DNA from: Rhodospirillaceae bacterium
GTDB taxonomy: Bacteria; Pseudomonadota; Alphaproteobacteria; UBA6615
NCBI GenBank assembly: GCA_018702955.1
Contig: JABJEK010000098.1
Coordinates: 1-64,000 of the forward strand
DNA length: 64,000 bases
Direction: 5' to 3'
Shown piece by piece: positions 1 through 9,324 of this stretch; within the stretch, counting starts at the first letter, position 1, and each line of letters starts with the position of its first letter. The translations under genes were made by a program, and so were the position numbers. The notes beneath the pieces are model-generated. The model saw only the letters and a list, made by a program, of their open reading frames with translations, did not search any database and was not told where the DNA came from.

Positions 1-76
1 GCTCAATGCCCTTTTCCCGTGCGACAGCGTCGGCAACGGCGAGCATCTCAATGCGGCTGGGACCTCCAGACTCCAT
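1..76 (-). CDS. nusA: Transcription termination/antitermination factor NusA, N-terminal fragment
   Basis: Only the first 25 codons lie in the window; the gene runs off the left edge. The peptide starts MESGGPSRIEMLAVADAVAR, which fits the N-terminal RNA-polymerase-binding domain of alphaproteobacterial NusA (typically an M-x-L-x-V-A-D-A-V-A-R-E-K pattern). NusA binds elongating RNA polymerase and modulates pausing, termination and rRNA antitermination. Its ATG lies 5 bp after the rimP stop, the usual rimP-nusA operon arrangement, so it is probably transcribed from the promoter upstream of rimP. Identification rests on few residues plus position. Confidence 0.85.
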   Translation of the reverse strand, partial: MESGGPSRIEMLAVADAVAREKGIE

Positions 77-81
77 ATTCT

Positions 82-606
82 CTATCCTTCGTTTGTCCGG
101 CCCTTTTGGGCCGCGGCAATTAGTTCATCGGTCAATACGAGTTTCGCCTTGGCGATATCCGAAAACGGCAGGATGAATTCGTCATCCTCTGCGTCCAGGT
201 CTGCCAGGCGAACCCTGTCATCCTGCAGGCCCAACAAGCGCCCGCGGAAACGCCGGCGGCCGTCCACGGCCTGCTTCAACTCAACCTTCGCCTCGTACCC
301 GGCAAAGCTCTCGAAATCCTTTGGCCGCGTCAGCGGCCGGTCGATCCCCGGCGAACTCACCTCGAGCTGATAGGCGTCCCGAATCGGGTCGGCCACATCA
401 AGCAGCGCGGATGAGGTGCGGCTTGCCAGGGTACAATCCTCGATCGTCACATCCTTGCCGTCGGCACGGTCGATCATGATCTGCAGGAGCGGACGCCCCC
501 CGCCACCATAGTTGACGCGCACCAACTCAAAGCCGAGATCGGCCAGCGAGGGTTCAATGACGGAGATGATCTTGTCCGTCTGGATATTTTCGCTGATCAG
601 GTTCAA
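82..606 (-). CDS. rimP: Ribosome maturation factor RimP
   Basis: A 174-residue protein of the RimP/YhbC family, needed for 30S subunit maturation in the cytoplasm. Visible family features are the N-terminal LGFELVRVNY and LLQIMIDR strands, the conserved YQLEVSSPGIDRPLTRPKDF segment (SSPG-DRPL is the family signature) and a C-terminal SH3-like barrel with a GRLLGLQDDRVRL core. Length matches the family. The start is TTG at 606 with GAGG-type purines just upstream; a slightly different start cannot be excluded. It is the first gene before nusA, and an intrinsic terminator of the preceding gene lies just upstream. Confidence 0.95.
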   Translation of the reverse strand: MNLISENIQTDKIISVIEPSLADLGFELVRVNYGGGGRPLLQIMIDRADGKDVTIEDCTLASRTSSALLDVADPIRDAYQLEVSSPGIDRPLTRPKDFESFAGYEAKVELKQAVDGRRRFRGRLLGLQDDRVRLADLDAEDDEFILPFSDIAKAKLVLTDELIAAAQKGRTNEG

Positions 607-636
607 TCCTCGATCAAGCTCCTGCTACGCCCGCCG

Positions 637-681
637 AAAAAAAGGTAACAAAAAAGGCGGCGCCGGGTTGTCCGGGCCACC
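637..681 (-). terminator. Rho-independent terminator after trmB
   Basis: On the minus strand a GGTGGC-CCGG / CCGG-C-GCCGCC hairpin (656..681, about 10 bp with one bulge) is followed immediately by six T and, a few bases on, a second T run. It lies between the trmB stop (759) and the rimP start (606), so it separates the metK-trmB unit from the rimP-nusA operon. The rimP promoter must then lie in or near the same 150 bp gap. Confidence 0.8.
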
Positions 682-758
682 CTTAACTGTCTGTCACCAG
701 ACGTTGGGCCTTGTTGAGCGGGAATATAGGGGAAACGCCGGAAAAGGCAACCCGCGCA

Positions 759-1481
759 TTAACCCGTGCGTGGAATTCGCAGATAGCGCAAAAACGTCGA
801 CCCGGGTCCGCCGCTGCGATTCTTGTCCTCATAACGTGTGTCCGGCCAATCGGCCGGCCGGTGGCGCCAATCATCGGCGCAGGATGCCGTCCAGGAAAAC
901 GCCGGATGTCCCTGCAGATGCCGCAGGATCCAGACGAGATAATCCTGATCATCCGTCGCGACCCGCAATTCCGCACCGTCACGCATCAGGCGCGCGAGGG
1001 TATCGAGCAGCTGGGTGTTAATCAGCCGCCGCCTGTGATGACGCAGCTTCGGCCATGGATCTGGAAAGAGAATGAACACCCGCGCGAGAGCCCCGTCCGC
1101 CATGGCTTGCAACAGCGGGCGCACATCGTCGGCGAGAACCCGAATATTCCCGGGCCGGTCCGATTCGATTGCAGACAGGAGACGCGCGACCCCGTTCAGA
1201 TAGGGCTCTGCACCGACAAAGCCGACGTCGTGATTGTTCGTGGCCTGCCATGCCAGATGTTCGCCGGCGCCGAATCCGATTTCGAGCCAGACCTCGCTGG
1301 CATTGGGTGTGAACCACGCAGCCGGATCGATGGTCGTGCCGTCCGGCGGCACGGTGATCTGGATATCCGGCAGATAGGTCTCGAGCAGGCGTTCCTGGCC
1401 GGCCCGCAACTTGCGGCCCCGCCTGCGACCATGGAAGCGTGCGTCTTCGCCTCCAGGATTCGCGGCAGAATCCGTAATCAA
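759..1481 (-). CDS. trmB: tRNA (guanine-N7)-methyltransferase TrmB
   Basis: TrmB methylates G46 of tRNA with SAM. The class I methyltransferase motif reads [11 protein letters not shown], followed by [14 protein letters not shown] and the TrmB signature [18 protein letters not shown]; TrmB-like [12 protein letters not shown] lies near the C-terminus. I chose the TTG at 1481, whose TTGA overlaps the metK stop by 4 bp and gives 240 residues with a normal N-terminus leading to GRRRGRKLR. An in-frame TTG at 1523 would add 14 residues inside metK. It follows metK, which makes its cosubstrate, and is presumably cotranscribed. Confidence 0.93.
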   Translation of the reverse strand: MITDSAANPGGEDARFHGRRRGRKLRAGQERLLETYLPDIQITVPPDGTTIDPAAWFTPNASEVWLEIGFGAGEHLAWQATNNHDVGFVGAEPYLNGVARLLSAIESDRPGNIRVLADDVRPLLQAMADGALARVFILFPDPWPKLRHHRRRLINTQLLDTLARLMRDGAELRVATDDQDYLVWILRHLQGHPAFSWTASCADDWRHRPADWPDTRYEDKNRSGGPGSTFLRYLRIPRTG

Positions 1482-2644
1482 AGCGCGTTGTGCAGCGCGT
1501 CGACGAGGTCGGTCTTTTCCCAAGAGAATCCGCCATCCGCATCAGGCTGCCGGCCGAAATGACCATACGCCGCAGTGCGCGCATAGATCGGCTTGTTCAA
1601 ACCGAGATGCTCGCGAATTCCGCGCGGGGTGAGGTCCATTGCCTTCTGCACGGCTTCGGCCAGCTTCGACTCATCAACTTTGCCGGTGCCATAAGTATCG
1701 ACATAGACCGACAGGGGGTGTGACACGCCGATCGCATAGGCAACCTGGATGCTGCAGCGGTCCGCCAGCTTGGCCTCAACGACATTCTTGGCCACGTAGC
1801 GCGCGGCATATGCCGCAGAACGGTCGACCTTGGTCGGGTCTTTGCCCGAGAACGCGCCGCCGCCATGGGGTGCTGCACCGCCATAGGTATCGACGATGAT
1901 CTTTCGGCCGGTCAGGCCCGCGTCGCCGTCGGGCCCGCCAATGACAAATCGGCCCGTTGGGTTCACGTAGAACTGCTCTTCCGAACACATCCAGCTCTCC
2001 GGCAGAACATTGAGCACATGGGGGCGCACAATCTCGCGCACATCGTCCTGGCTCAGCCCTTCGGCATGCTGGGTCGAGACGACGACAGACGACGCACCAA
2101 CCGGCTTTCCGTCTTCGTAACGCAGCGTCACCTGGCTCTTCGAATCGGGACCCAGGCCAGACTCGGCACCGGAATGACGGGCCTCGGCAAGCGATTTCAG
2201 AATTGCGTGTGAATAGTGAATGGGTGCCGGCATGAGCACATCGGTCTCGCGACAGGCATAGCCGAACATCAGGCCCTGATCGCCAGCGCCCTCATCCTTG
2301 TTCCCGGCCGCGTCCACGCCCTGCGCGATATCGCTCGACTGGGAATGCACGTAACAATTCACGTCCGCGTTTTTCCAGTGGAAGCCGTCTTGCTCGTATC
2401 CAATATCCTTCACCGCCGCGCGCGCAATCTCTTCCATGCGGGCCGCATCGATGTCCGCCGGGCCACGCACCTCGCCCGCCATGACGATGCGGTTTGTCGT
2501 GGTCAGGGTTTCGACCGCCACACGGCTCTGCGGGTCGCCGGTCAGGAAGGCGTCGACAATGGCGTCGGAAATGCGATCGCACACCTTGTCGGGATGTCCC
2601 TCGGAGACGGATTCACTGGTAAAGAGATAGCTGCTTTTGGACAC
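1478..2644 (-). CDS. metK: S-adenosylmethionine synthetase
   Basis: Makes SAM from methionine and ATP. The 388-residue protein opens with [20 protein letters not shown] (ATP/methionine site), and contains [11 protein letters not shown] and a [14 protein letters not shown] phosphate loop, then [16 protein letters not shown]. Signature residues are intact and length is normal. I chose GTG at 2644: homology begins two residues later, and a purine-rich AGGGAGA lies about 10 bp upstream. A longer frame to 2710 starts with TTG and adds non-homologous residues. The last codons overlap the trmB start. Confidence 0.97.
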   Translation of the reverse strand: MSKSSYLFTSESVSEGHPDKVCDRISDAIVDAFLTGDPQSRVAVETLTTTNRIVMAGEVRGPADIDAARMEEIARAAVKDIGYEQDGFHWKNADVNCYVHSQSSDIAQGVDAAGNKDEGAGDQGLMFGYACRETDVLMPAPIHYSHAILKSLAEARHSGAESGLGPDSKSQVTLRYEDGKPVGASSVVVSTQHAEGLSQDDVREIVRPHVLNVLPESWMCSEEQFYVNPTGRFVIGGPDGDAGLTGRKIIVDTYGGAAPHGGGAFSGKDPTKVDRSAAYAARYVAKNVVEAKLADRCSIQVAYAIGVSHPLSVYVDTYGTGKVDESKLAEAVQKAMDLTPRGIREHLGLNKPIYARTAAYGHFGRQPDADGGFSWEKTDLVDALHNAL

Positions 2645-2777
2645 GGGGTCGGTCTCCCTGCGATCGGATTGTATGGCTGCGGTGGGCAACCCGCATCCTT
2701 GTGAGTTCAATTTATATACGCCGCCCGGCGCCCCCCCGGCCAGGCGACCCGGTTGTGCAGGAACGCCACCCGGCCCG
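2645..2777 (-). promoter_or_regulatory. metK leader region with AT-rich core and small hairpin
   Basis: This 133 bp gap between lnt and metK holds an AT-rich stretch (minus-strand TATATAAATTGAAC around 2705-2719) that could be a -10 region in otherwise GC-rich DNA. Downstream lies a hairpin TGCGG/CCGCA at 2678..2695. I cannot fit the leader to SAM-II, SAM-V or SAM/SAH riboswitch consensus by eye. Confidence 0.3.
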
Positions 2778-4361
2778 TCAAGGGGATTTGCGGTTGCGCA
2801 CCAGGGCCAGGGCCAGGGCCAAAAACAACGCCGCCAGGATCAAGGGAATCAACTCACCCCAACGCGCAAAGGGAGTCGATGACAATGCCGCCGGGAGCCC
2901 GCTATCGAGAACGCCCTGTTCCCCGATACCAAGCCGGGCAATCACCCGCCCGTACGGATCCACAACAGCCGAAATTCCCGTATTGGCAGCACGAACCATC
3001 GGCAAACCTTCCTCGACCGCACGTGTCGAGGCGATCGCAAAATGCTGCTGCGGGCCGGCGAATGTCCCGAACCACGCATCATTGGTCAGGTTCAGCAACC
3101 AACCAGGCCGCTCGCCATGCGGCGTTACACGGCCGGAGAAGATCGCCTCGTAGCAGATCAGAGGGCTCACCGTCGGCAAGCCCGGGATCTCGAGGAGCCG
3201 CCGGCCCGCGCCGGCAACGAAGTCGCCCTGTCCTGGTACGATCTTGTCGATCGGAAGCACCCCGCGCAGCGGCACATACTCACCAAACGGCACGAGATGA
3301 GATTTGTCGTAGACCCGTTGCACGTCCGCCGCAGCGTCGATCACCAGCAGCGCATTGCGCAGCTGCTGCGTATCGTTGTGAAAGGCACGGCGCACAGACC
3401 CTGTGATCAAGGCGCCCCCGGGTGGTGCAGCGGCGGCGCTTCGAATGCGGGCCAACACATCATTTGCCAGCAGAAACGGCACCGCGGTTTCCGGCCAGAT
3501 CACATGCGTGGGAGCCAATTCCGCCGGAGTGCGGCTGAGTGCAAGATGACGCTCCAGGTGCGCCACGCGCAAATTCTGATCCCATTTATCCCGCTGGGCG
3601 ATGTTCGCCTGCACCAGCCGCAGGCGCACATCGGGAACCAGCGTCTCGACGGCGCCCGCAAGCCGGACCTGTCCACCGGCCCATAGCGCCAACGGCAGCA
3701 CGATCGTCACTGCCACCGTCAGTCCCCAGCGGCGCACAAGAGGCAGTCCGTTGGCTGAAAGAATCGCCGGCATCCCGGCGGCAAGGACCGTCAGCCCGCC
3801 CAGGCCCAGGACGCCCACCAGCGCCGTGACCTGCATCATCGACGGCGCCCCGGCCCAGACGTACCCCATCAGGTTCCATGGGAACCCGGTGAAGACGATC
3901 CCGCGGGCAAACTCGGCGACCATCCAGAGCGATGCCAATGCGAAGACCCGTGCAACCGGTGCGGCGCGCGCCGGCAACAGCATGAGCGCCCCGCACACCA
4001 GAGCCGGGAACAAAGCCAGCACCGCGGCGAGCCCCGGAAGGGCGAATGGTATCAGCCACGCGGTGCGTGCCGGATCGACGAGCAACGGCTCGGCAATCCA
4101 GTGAACACCAACGATGAAATGTCCGAAGCCGAACCAGAACCCCACCCACAATCCGAGCCGGCGGCGCCGGGGAACCATGTCCGCGCCTTCGAGAAGCCAA
4201 AGCAGACCAACGAACGCCGGCACCAGCAACGGCACAACGTGAAAGGGCGGCAACGCCAGCGCGGATATCGCACCCAGCAACAGGCACGTCGCGACGCGAC
4301 GCCAGCCGCTCAGCGTCTGTGTACGTTCAGCAAGATTCGTCAGCATGGGGGCGCCGGGCAT
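2778..4361 (-). CDS. lnt: Apolipoprotein N-acyltransferase
   Basis: Inner-membrane enzyme that adds the third acyl chain to the N-terminal cysteine of lipoproteins. The N-terminal half (about residues 20-235) is a series of hydrophobic segments; the C-terminal half is a nitrilase-fold domain. The catalytic triad can be placed: E291 in [12 protein letters not shown]353 in [14 protein letters not shown]403 in LICYEAIF. Length of 527 residues is typical. A second ATG five codons in is an alternative start. It follows corC closely (16 bp), the standard ybeZ-ybeY-corC-lnt order. Confidence 0.96.
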   Translation of the reverse strand: MPGAPMLTNLAERTQTLSGWRRVATCLLLGAISALALPPFHVVPLLVPAFVGLLWLLEGADMVPRRRRLGLWVGFWFGFGHFIVGVHWIAEPLLVDPARTAWLIPFALPGLAAVLALFPALVCGALMLLPARAAPVARVFALASLWMVAEFARGIVFTGFPWNLMGYVWAGAPSMMQVTALVGVLGLGGLTVLAAGMPAILSANGLPLVRRWGLTVAVTIVLPLALWAGGQVRLAGAVETLVPDVRLRLVQANIAQRDKWDQNLRVAHLERHLALSRTPAELAPTHVIWPETAVPFLLANDVLARIRSAAAAPPGGALITGSVRRAFHNDTQQLRNALLVIDAAADVQRVYDKSHLVPFGEYVPLRGVLPIDKIVPGQGDFVAGAGRRLLEIPGLPTVSPLICYEAIFSGRVTPHGERPGWLLNLTNDAWFGTFAGPQQHFAIASTRAVEEGLPMVRAANTGISAVVDPYGRVIARLGIGEQGVLDSGLPAALSSTPFARWGELIPLILAALFLALALALVRNRKSP

Positions 4362-4377
4362 TCATTGGGAAACGCTG

Positions 4378-5286
4378 TCAGTGAGGATCGGGGTCGGCCG
4401 AATCAGACTGTCGCTGGTCACGGACCCGCAGTCGTTTGATGCGACGTGCATCGGCGTCAACCACGACGAACTCGACGCCGGAAGAATGGGTCACGACCTC
4501 ACTGCGCCGCGGCACCCGATCAACGAGAGAGAATACGACACCCCCGAGCGAATCGTTTTCCTCACGTTCTTCGTCCGTCACGAATGTACCAATCATGGAT
4601 TCGAGCTCCTCGATCTCAGCGCGCGCATCGGCCAGGATCGAGCCGTCCGGGTCCCGCGTGATCAGCGGGCCATCCTCGTCATGCTCATCCTCGATCTCGC
4701 CGACAATCTCCTCGACCAGGTCCTCGATCGTCACCAGTCCGTCGACACCGCCGAACTCGTCCACAACGATCGCCATGTGGGTGCGTTGGGCCCGCATCTC
4801 CAAAAGCAGGTCGAGCACCCGGATCGAGGGTGCGGCAAAGAGTATTTCACGCGTCAGTTCACGCACGGCCAGGCGCGGGCTGCTGCGCATGGTCGCAAGC
4901 ACATCCTTGATGTGGACAAACCCGACCACCTTGTCGAGATGCGAATGGTAGACCGGGATTCTGGAATGTGCCTCCCGCGACATCAGATCCGCGAGGGCTT
5001 CGAGTTCACACTCCTGGTCGGTGGCAATGATATCGGCGCGCGGAATCATCACGTCTTCGGCGGTCAGGTCATGCAGCTTGAGAATGTTGGCGATCAGCGC
5101 GCCCTCGTCCGCGTTGATCGGCGCCGCCTCGGCGCTCGTATCCTCGATCAGTTCCCCGATCGTCTCGCGTACGGAGTTTTCTCCGTTTCGTGCGCCGAAC
5201 AGGCCACGCAGCCAATTCGCCAGCTGCCCCATCCCGGATGCTTCAGCACCCGGTGTCGGCTTGTCGTTTCGTGAAAGCTCGGTCAT
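4378..5286 (-). CDS. corC: CorC/HlyC-family CBS-domain protein
   Basis: A 302-residue cytoplasmic protein with two CBS repeats (about residues 75-200; RADIIATDQECELEALADLM and VDEFGGVDGLVTIEDLVEEI are the recognisable parts) and a C-terminal CorC_HlyC transporter-associated domain. It lacks the transmembrane DUF21 domain, so it is the short CorC/YbeX form. Proposed roles are in magnesium/cobalt efflux and ribosome homeostasis; older annotations call it a hemolysin. It sits between ybeY and lnt, its usual place. Confidence 0.9.
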   Translation of the reverse strand: MTELSRNDKPTPGAEASGMGQLANWLRGLFGARNGENSVRETIGELIEDTSAEAAPINADEGALIANILKLHDLTAEDVMIPRADIIATDQECELEALADLMSREAHSRIPVYHSHLDKVVGFVHIKDVLATMRSSPRLAVRELTREILFAAPSIRVLDLLLEMRAQRTHMAIVVDEFGGVDGLVTIEDLVEEIVGEIEDEHDEDGPLITRDPDGSILADARAEIEELESMIGTFVTDEEREENDSLGGVVFSLVDRVPRRSEVVTHSSGVEFVVVDADARRIKRLRVRDQRQSDSADPDPH

Positions 5287-5301
5287 GGCGTCTTCACCCC
5301 G

Positions 5302-5862
5302 TCACGCGGCTTCGCTGCCAAGATACGGATCGGGGATCCCGATCCGGTGCAGCACAACGCGCTCAAGCGCTTCCATAATCTCGGCCTCGTCCTCACGCTC
5401 ATGATCAAAGCCCAGCAAATGCAAAGTGCCGTGAACGACGAGATGACTAAGATGGTGGGTCAGAGACTTGTTCTGCTCCACCGCCTCACCGGCACTGGTT
5501 TCATAGGCGACCACGACGTCGCCCAGCATCACCACGCCGTTCTCTCCGACGGGTATGGCGGGCTCTCCGACGGGTATGGCGGGCTCTCCGACGGGTATGG
5601 CAGGCGAATCATTCAGCGCGAAGGCCAGCACGTTGGTCGCGGCGTCACGATCGCGCCAATCCCTGTTCAGGGTTCTGATCTCCGCGTCGTCGGTCAGGCG
5701 CACGCCCAACTCAACACCGGCGGTGATCGACACATCGGCGCCGACCAAGGCCGCGCGCGCCGCGGTGGTCACAATGTCATCCAGGTCCAAATCCGTCGCA
5801 CGCCAATCCGGGCTCACAACATCAACAATCACGACAATCTCGTCGCCACCTTGTTCGGTCAT
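5302..5862 (-). CDS. ybeY: Endoribonuclease YbeY (16S rRNA maturation)
   Basis: Single-strand endoribonuclease for 16S rRNA 3' processing and ribosome quality control. The zinc-binding motif HGTLHLLGFDHE is intact (H144, H148, H154). The preceding RLTDDAEIRTLNRDWR and TNVLAF segments are typical. Unusual feature: after FALNDS the protein carries the 7-residue unit PAIPVGE three times (residues 87-107), encoded by a 21-bp tandem repeat, where relatives have a short loop before GDVVVAYET. The ATG overlaps the phoH stop as ATGA. Confidence 0.95.
   Translation of the reverse strand: MTEQGGDEIVVIVDVVSPDWRATDLDLDDIVTTAARAALVGADVSITAGVELGVRLTDDAEIRTLNRDWRDRDAATNVLAFALNDSPAIPVGEPAIPVGEPAIPVGENGVVMLGDVVVAYETSAGEAVEQNKSLTHHLSHLVVHGTLHLLGFDHEREDEAEIMEALERVVLHRIGIPDPYLGSEAA
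5542..5604. repeat. 21-bp tandem repeat, three copies, inside ybeY
   Basis: The plus-strand unit CTCTCCGACGGGTATGGCGG plus one G occurs at 5542..5562, 5563..5583 and 5584..5604; the third copy differs by one base. Because 21 is a multiple of three, copy-number change would keep the ybeY frame and only lengthen or shorten a loop. Near identity of copies implies recent expansion. Confidence 0.97.
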
Positions 5863-6866
5863 CGATTGCGATCCGCGTCGCCGATATCATCGCCATTCCC
5901 GGAGCTTCTCAATTTATCGCGGGCGTTGTAGGCGGTCACAATCCGGGCCACCATCGCGTGGCGAACCACATCGGATTCGCCGAAGCGCACGGTCCGCACC
6001 CCGCCCACCCCATCGAGCACATCGAGCGCGTCGGCCAGTCCGGACCTCGTCCCGCTCGGCAGATCGATCTGGCTCATATCGCCGGTAACGGCCATCCGCG
6101 AACCCTCCCCCAAACGGGTCAGGAACATCTTCATCTGCATGGCCGACGTGTTTTGGGCTTCATCGAGAATAATGAATGCACGCGACAGCGTTCGGCCGCG
6201 CATGAAGGCCAGTGGTGCAACCTCTATCTCGCCGCTGCTCAGGCGTTTGACGATCTGTTCTTCGGGCAGCATGTCGTGCAGCGCGTCGTACAGAGGGCGC
6301 AGATAAGGGTCGATCTTTTCCTGCAAATCACCCGGCAAAAACCCGAGACGTTCACCGGCCTCGACGGCCGGACGTGAAAGGATCAACCGGTCGACTTTGC
6401 CCTGGATCAGCTCGTTCACCGCCATCGCCACGGCCAGATAAGTCTTGCCAGTGCCCGCCGGTCCGAGCCCGAATGTGAGGTCCGCCTCGCCCAGCGCCTC
6501 GAGATAGCGCGCCTGCTTCGGAGACCGTGGGGTAATCGTGCGTTTGCGCGTGCGGATCGCAATCTGGCTGTCGCCCTGATTTCCGCTGGTGGCCATGCGC
6601 ACGGCAGCCTGCACATCGGCCGGCGCGACTTCCTGCCCCCCCTTGAGGCGGCCGTAGAGATCCTCGATCGCCCGGTCGGCGATCTCTCGCGATGTTTCCG
6701 GGCCCTGGATCTCCAGCCGGTTCCCGCGATACCGCAGGGTGACGTCAAGCAACTGCTCGATCTGCATCAAGTGCTCATCGTGATGCCCGAACAAAGCCGG
6801 GAGAAGCGAGTTGTCGTCGAACTGGATCTGCACCGGTTGTCCGGTCGCCGTGTCAGTCGATGTCAA
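5859..6866 (-). CDS. phoH: PhoH-family ATPase (YbeZ)
   Basis: A 335-residue PhoH-like protein. The Walker A motif is [18 protein letters not shown], and the Walker B-type sequence is [20 protein letters not shown], followed by [18 protein letters not shown]. The N-terminal 100 residues form a KH-like segment common in this family. YbeZ works with YbeY in RNA metabolism, consistent with the 4-bp overlap with ybeY. Translation starts at TTG 6866, whose TTGA overlaps the miaB stop, pointing to coupling. Confidence 0.95.
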   Translation of the reverse strand: MTSTDTATGQPVQIQFDDNSLLPALFGHHDEHLMQIEQLLDVTLRYRGNRLEIQGPETSREIADRAIEDLYGRLKGGQEVAPADVQAAVRMATSGNQGDSQIAIRTRKRTITPRSPKQARYLEALGEADLTFGLGPAGTGKTYLAVAMAVNELIQGKVDRLILSRPAVEAGERLGFLPGDLQEKIDPYLRPLYDALHDMLPEEQIVKRLSSGEIEVAPLAFMRGRTLSRAFIILDEAQNTSAMQMKMFLTRLGEGSRMAVTGDMSQIDLPSGTRSGLADALDVLDGVGGVRTVRFGESDVVRHAMVARIVTAYNARDKLRSSGNGDDIGDADRNR

Positions 6867-8269
6867 GCGCTCAACCTCTCCTCGGAATCTTCGCGCGGTT
6901 GCGCGGAACCGGAGCCGACAATGTGCCCCTCAAGACTGTGCGGCTTGCACGAGTCGATGGCAACCTTCGCAATGTCACCAACCTGATGCTCGGTCGTGGC
7001 CACATGCACAGCCTGATTGTAGGGGCTCCGCCCGACCAGCTGGCCCGGGTGACGACCCGGGCGCTCAAACAACACGTCCAGGGTGCGCCCGACCGTCTCG
7101 GCATTGAACGCCTGCCGCTGTTCTTCGAGCAAAGCCTGGAGGCGCGCGAGGCGTTCGTCCTTCACGTCTTCCGGCACCTGGCGCGGCATTCCCGCCGCCG
7201 GCGTTCCCGGACGCGAGCTGTATTTGAACGAATAGGCCATGGTGAAACCGACGGTGCGCACGAGATCGAGCGTGGCTTCGAAATCCGCATCACTCTCGCC
7301 GGGGAACCCGACGATGAAATCACAGCTCAGGGCGAGGTCCGGCCGGGCGGCGCGCAAACGCGCCACCGTGTCCAGATACTGCGCCACGTCATGACCGCGA
7401 TTCATGGCTTCCAGAATTCGGTCGCTCCCCGACTGCACCGGCAGGTGGAGAAACGGCATCAGCGCATCGACATTTCCATGCGCGGCAATCAATGCATCAT
7501 CGACGTCGCGCGGATGGCTGGTCGTGTATCGAATGCGCGCCACGCCTTCGAGGGCCGCAAATCGTTCGACCAAGGTGCCCAGTCCGGCCTCCTGGCCGGC
7601 CTCGTCGACACCGTGATAGGCGTTGACGTTCTGACCCAGGAGCGTGAGTTCACGGACGCCGCCATCGACCAGCTGGCGCGCCTCTTCCAGCACCTGGGCA
7701 ACCGGGCGGGAAAATTCAGCACCCCGGGTATAGGGCACTACACAGAAGGTGCAGAACTTGTCGCAACCCTCCTGGATCGAAAGGAAGGCGGACACGGCAT
7801 TTGCGTCCTGCCGGTCGGGCAGATGATCAAACTTGCTGTCCGCCGGGAATTCGGTGTCGAGGACGCCGCGCTGATCCGGCGCACCAGCGCCATCTCCCGC
7901 ACGGTGCGCACGCGCCACCATCTCCGGCAGCCGGTGATAGGTCTGCGGGCCCAGGACAATGTCGACATAAGGTGCCCGCCGCAGCATTTCCTCGCCTTCG
8001 GCCTGCGCGACGCAACCGGCAACGGCGATGACCATGGGTGAGCCCTCTTCGGCCCGGCGGGCCTTGGCCTTGCGCAGACGTCCGAGTTCCGAATAGACCT
8101 TGTCGCTCGCCTTCTCGCGGATGTGGCAGGTGTTGAGAATCACCATATCCGCGTCCTCGGGGTCATCCCCGGGGGCATAGCCAAGCGGCGCCAGGATTTC
8201 CGCCATGCGGGCGGAATCGTAGACGTTCATCTGGCAACCATAGGTTTTGATGAAGAGTTTTTTGGCCAA
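6863..8269 (-). CDS. miaB: tRNA-2-methylthio-N6-dimethylallyladenosine synthase MiaB
   Basis: Radical-SAM methylthiotransferase acting on i6A37 of tRNA. The N-terminal UPF0004 domain shows the three cluster cysteines (YGCQMN at C12, then NTCHIRE and AGCVAQ). The radical-SAM motif is CDKFCTFC with PYTRGAE following, and a C-terminal TRAM domain ends the protein. At 468 residues it is full length. The start is TTG 8269, preceded by AAGGG about 7 bp upstream. It heads the miaB-phoH-ybeY-corC-lnt unit. Confidence 0.97.
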   Translation of the reverse strand: MAKKLFIKTYGCQMNVYDSARMAEILAPLGYAPGDDPEDADMVILNTCHIREKASDKVYSELGRLRKAKARRAEEGSPMVIAVAGCVAQAEGEEMLRRAPYVDIVLGPQTYHRLPEMVARAHRAGDGAGAPDQRGVLDTEFPADSKFDHLPDRQDANAVSAFLSIQEGCDKFCTFCVVPYTRGAEFSRPVAQVLEEARQLVDGGVRELTLLGQNVNAYHGVDEAGQEAGLGTLVERFAALEGVARIRYTTSHPRDVDDALIAAHGNVDALMPFLHLPVQSGSDRILEAMNRGHDVAQYLDTVARLRAARPDLALSCDFIVGFPGESDADFEATLDLVRTVGFTMAYSFKYSSRPGTPAAGMPRQVPEDVKDERLARLQALLEEQRQAFNAETVGRTLDVLFERPGRHPGQLVGRSPYNQAVHVATTEHQVGDIAKVAIDSCKPHSLEGHIVGSGSAQPREDSEERLSA

Positions 8270-8367
8270 GGGCCCTTACGCCGTTTGCGGTGCGAATGCG
8301 GTTCCAGAGTGCCTACAGGCCCTCAATTCAGCCGCCAACGCTTTGTTATTTATCAATAATCTCACAC

Positions 8368-9324
8368 CTAAGCCTTCGCCGACTTCGAGTCAACCCGCGC
8401 CGAATCACGCTTTTCGCGCGGGCTGGCAAACCCCCTCTTGGCGCGCCGCAGGCCCTTGAGATCATTCAACCGCGGGCGCAGGCGCCATCTGATCCAGTCC
8501 CACTTGCCCGACGTGCCGACTTTCGGCTGGATCCGACCGGACAACGCATCCGAATGGCTGCCCACGATCTGCTCATAGCAATGCTGCGCCAACGCCTTGC
8601 GCGACCCGAACTGGTCGATCGTCACCGGTGCGTGGAACGAGACCGTCACGGTCAGCCGCCCGAGGCCGACGAGCTCGGCGGCATGACCAAACAGCTCCAT
8701 GTCGCCATACCAGGCATAGAACGGACGCAAGTGGCGGCCGATGGGGACGCCGTCGACGCGCGAATAGGTCAGCGACACCGGCTGCACCGTGAGCGGCTTT
8801 CCCTTCGCGCGAAACTCGGCCACGGACAAAAGTGCGCTCTTGAAGGGCAATATGTGATTGCCGTCGTCGCTGGTGCCCTCGGGAAACAGAATCATGCTGT
8901 CTCCCGCTTCGAGCCGCTTCCCGAGTGCTGTTGCCTGCAGGTGCGATGTGCGAACCCGACGGTCCACGAAGACCGAACGCTGGAGCTTCGCCAAAACCCC
9001 GAACAGCGGCCACGCAGCAACCTCTGACTTGGCCACGAAAGATCCGGGGATAAGCGCGCCGTAAATCGGGATGTCGAGATAGGATGTGTGATTGGCGACA
9101 AACAGGGTCGGCCTGGTGCGCGACCGGCGACCGAAAACCTCAAGCCGGATTCCCAAAAGCCTGCAGCAAATGCGGTGATACCAGAGCGGAATTCGCCGCG
9201 ACAACGGGAGGCGCAGCAAAAGTGCCACCGCCTGTACGGGAATCAGCGCCAGTGTGAACAACACATATACAGACGCCCTGGCGGCGGCCGTTATGCGGGA
9301 GTTGTAAACTGTCGCTTCGCTCAC
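8368..9324 (-). CDS. olsA: Lyso-ornithine lipid/1-acylglycerol-phosphate acyltransferase (OlsA/PlsC family)
   Basis: A PlsC-family acyltransferase of 318 residues with an N-terminal membrane anchor (about residues 18-42). The catalytic NHTSYLD block (H79, D84) and the FPEGTSDDGN block (around 147) are intact. Family membership alone would allow lysophosphatidate acyltransferase. The call OlsA rests on its 4-bp GTGA overlap with the upstream OlsB-like gene, the standard olsBA pair; OlsA adds the second acyl chain to make ornithine lipid. The positively charged C-terminal tail is not diagnostic. Confidence 0.8.
   Translation of the reverse strand: MSEATVYNSRITAAARASVYVLFTLALIPVQAVALLLRLPLSRRIPLWYHRICCRLLGIRLEVFGRRSRTRPTLFVANHTSYLDIPIYGALIPGSFVAKSEVAAWPLFGVLAKLQRSVFVDRRVRTSHLQATALGKRLEAGDSMILFPEGTSDDGNHILPFKSALLSVAEFRAKGKPLTVQPVSLTYSRVDGVPIGRHLRPFYAWYGDMELFGHAAELVGLGRLTVTVSFHAPVTIDQFGSRKALAQHCYEQIVGSHSDALSGRIQPKVGTSGKWDWIRWRLRPRLNDLKGLRRAKRGFASPREKRDSARVDSKSAKA

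Noticed and set aside
8270-8367. AT-rich stretch upstream of miaB (GATTATTGATAAATAAC on the minus strand) as a Fur or iron box
   Set aside because: The match to the Fur 19-mer or the 7-1-7 core is poor, and the stretch is equally explained as an AT-rich promoter region.
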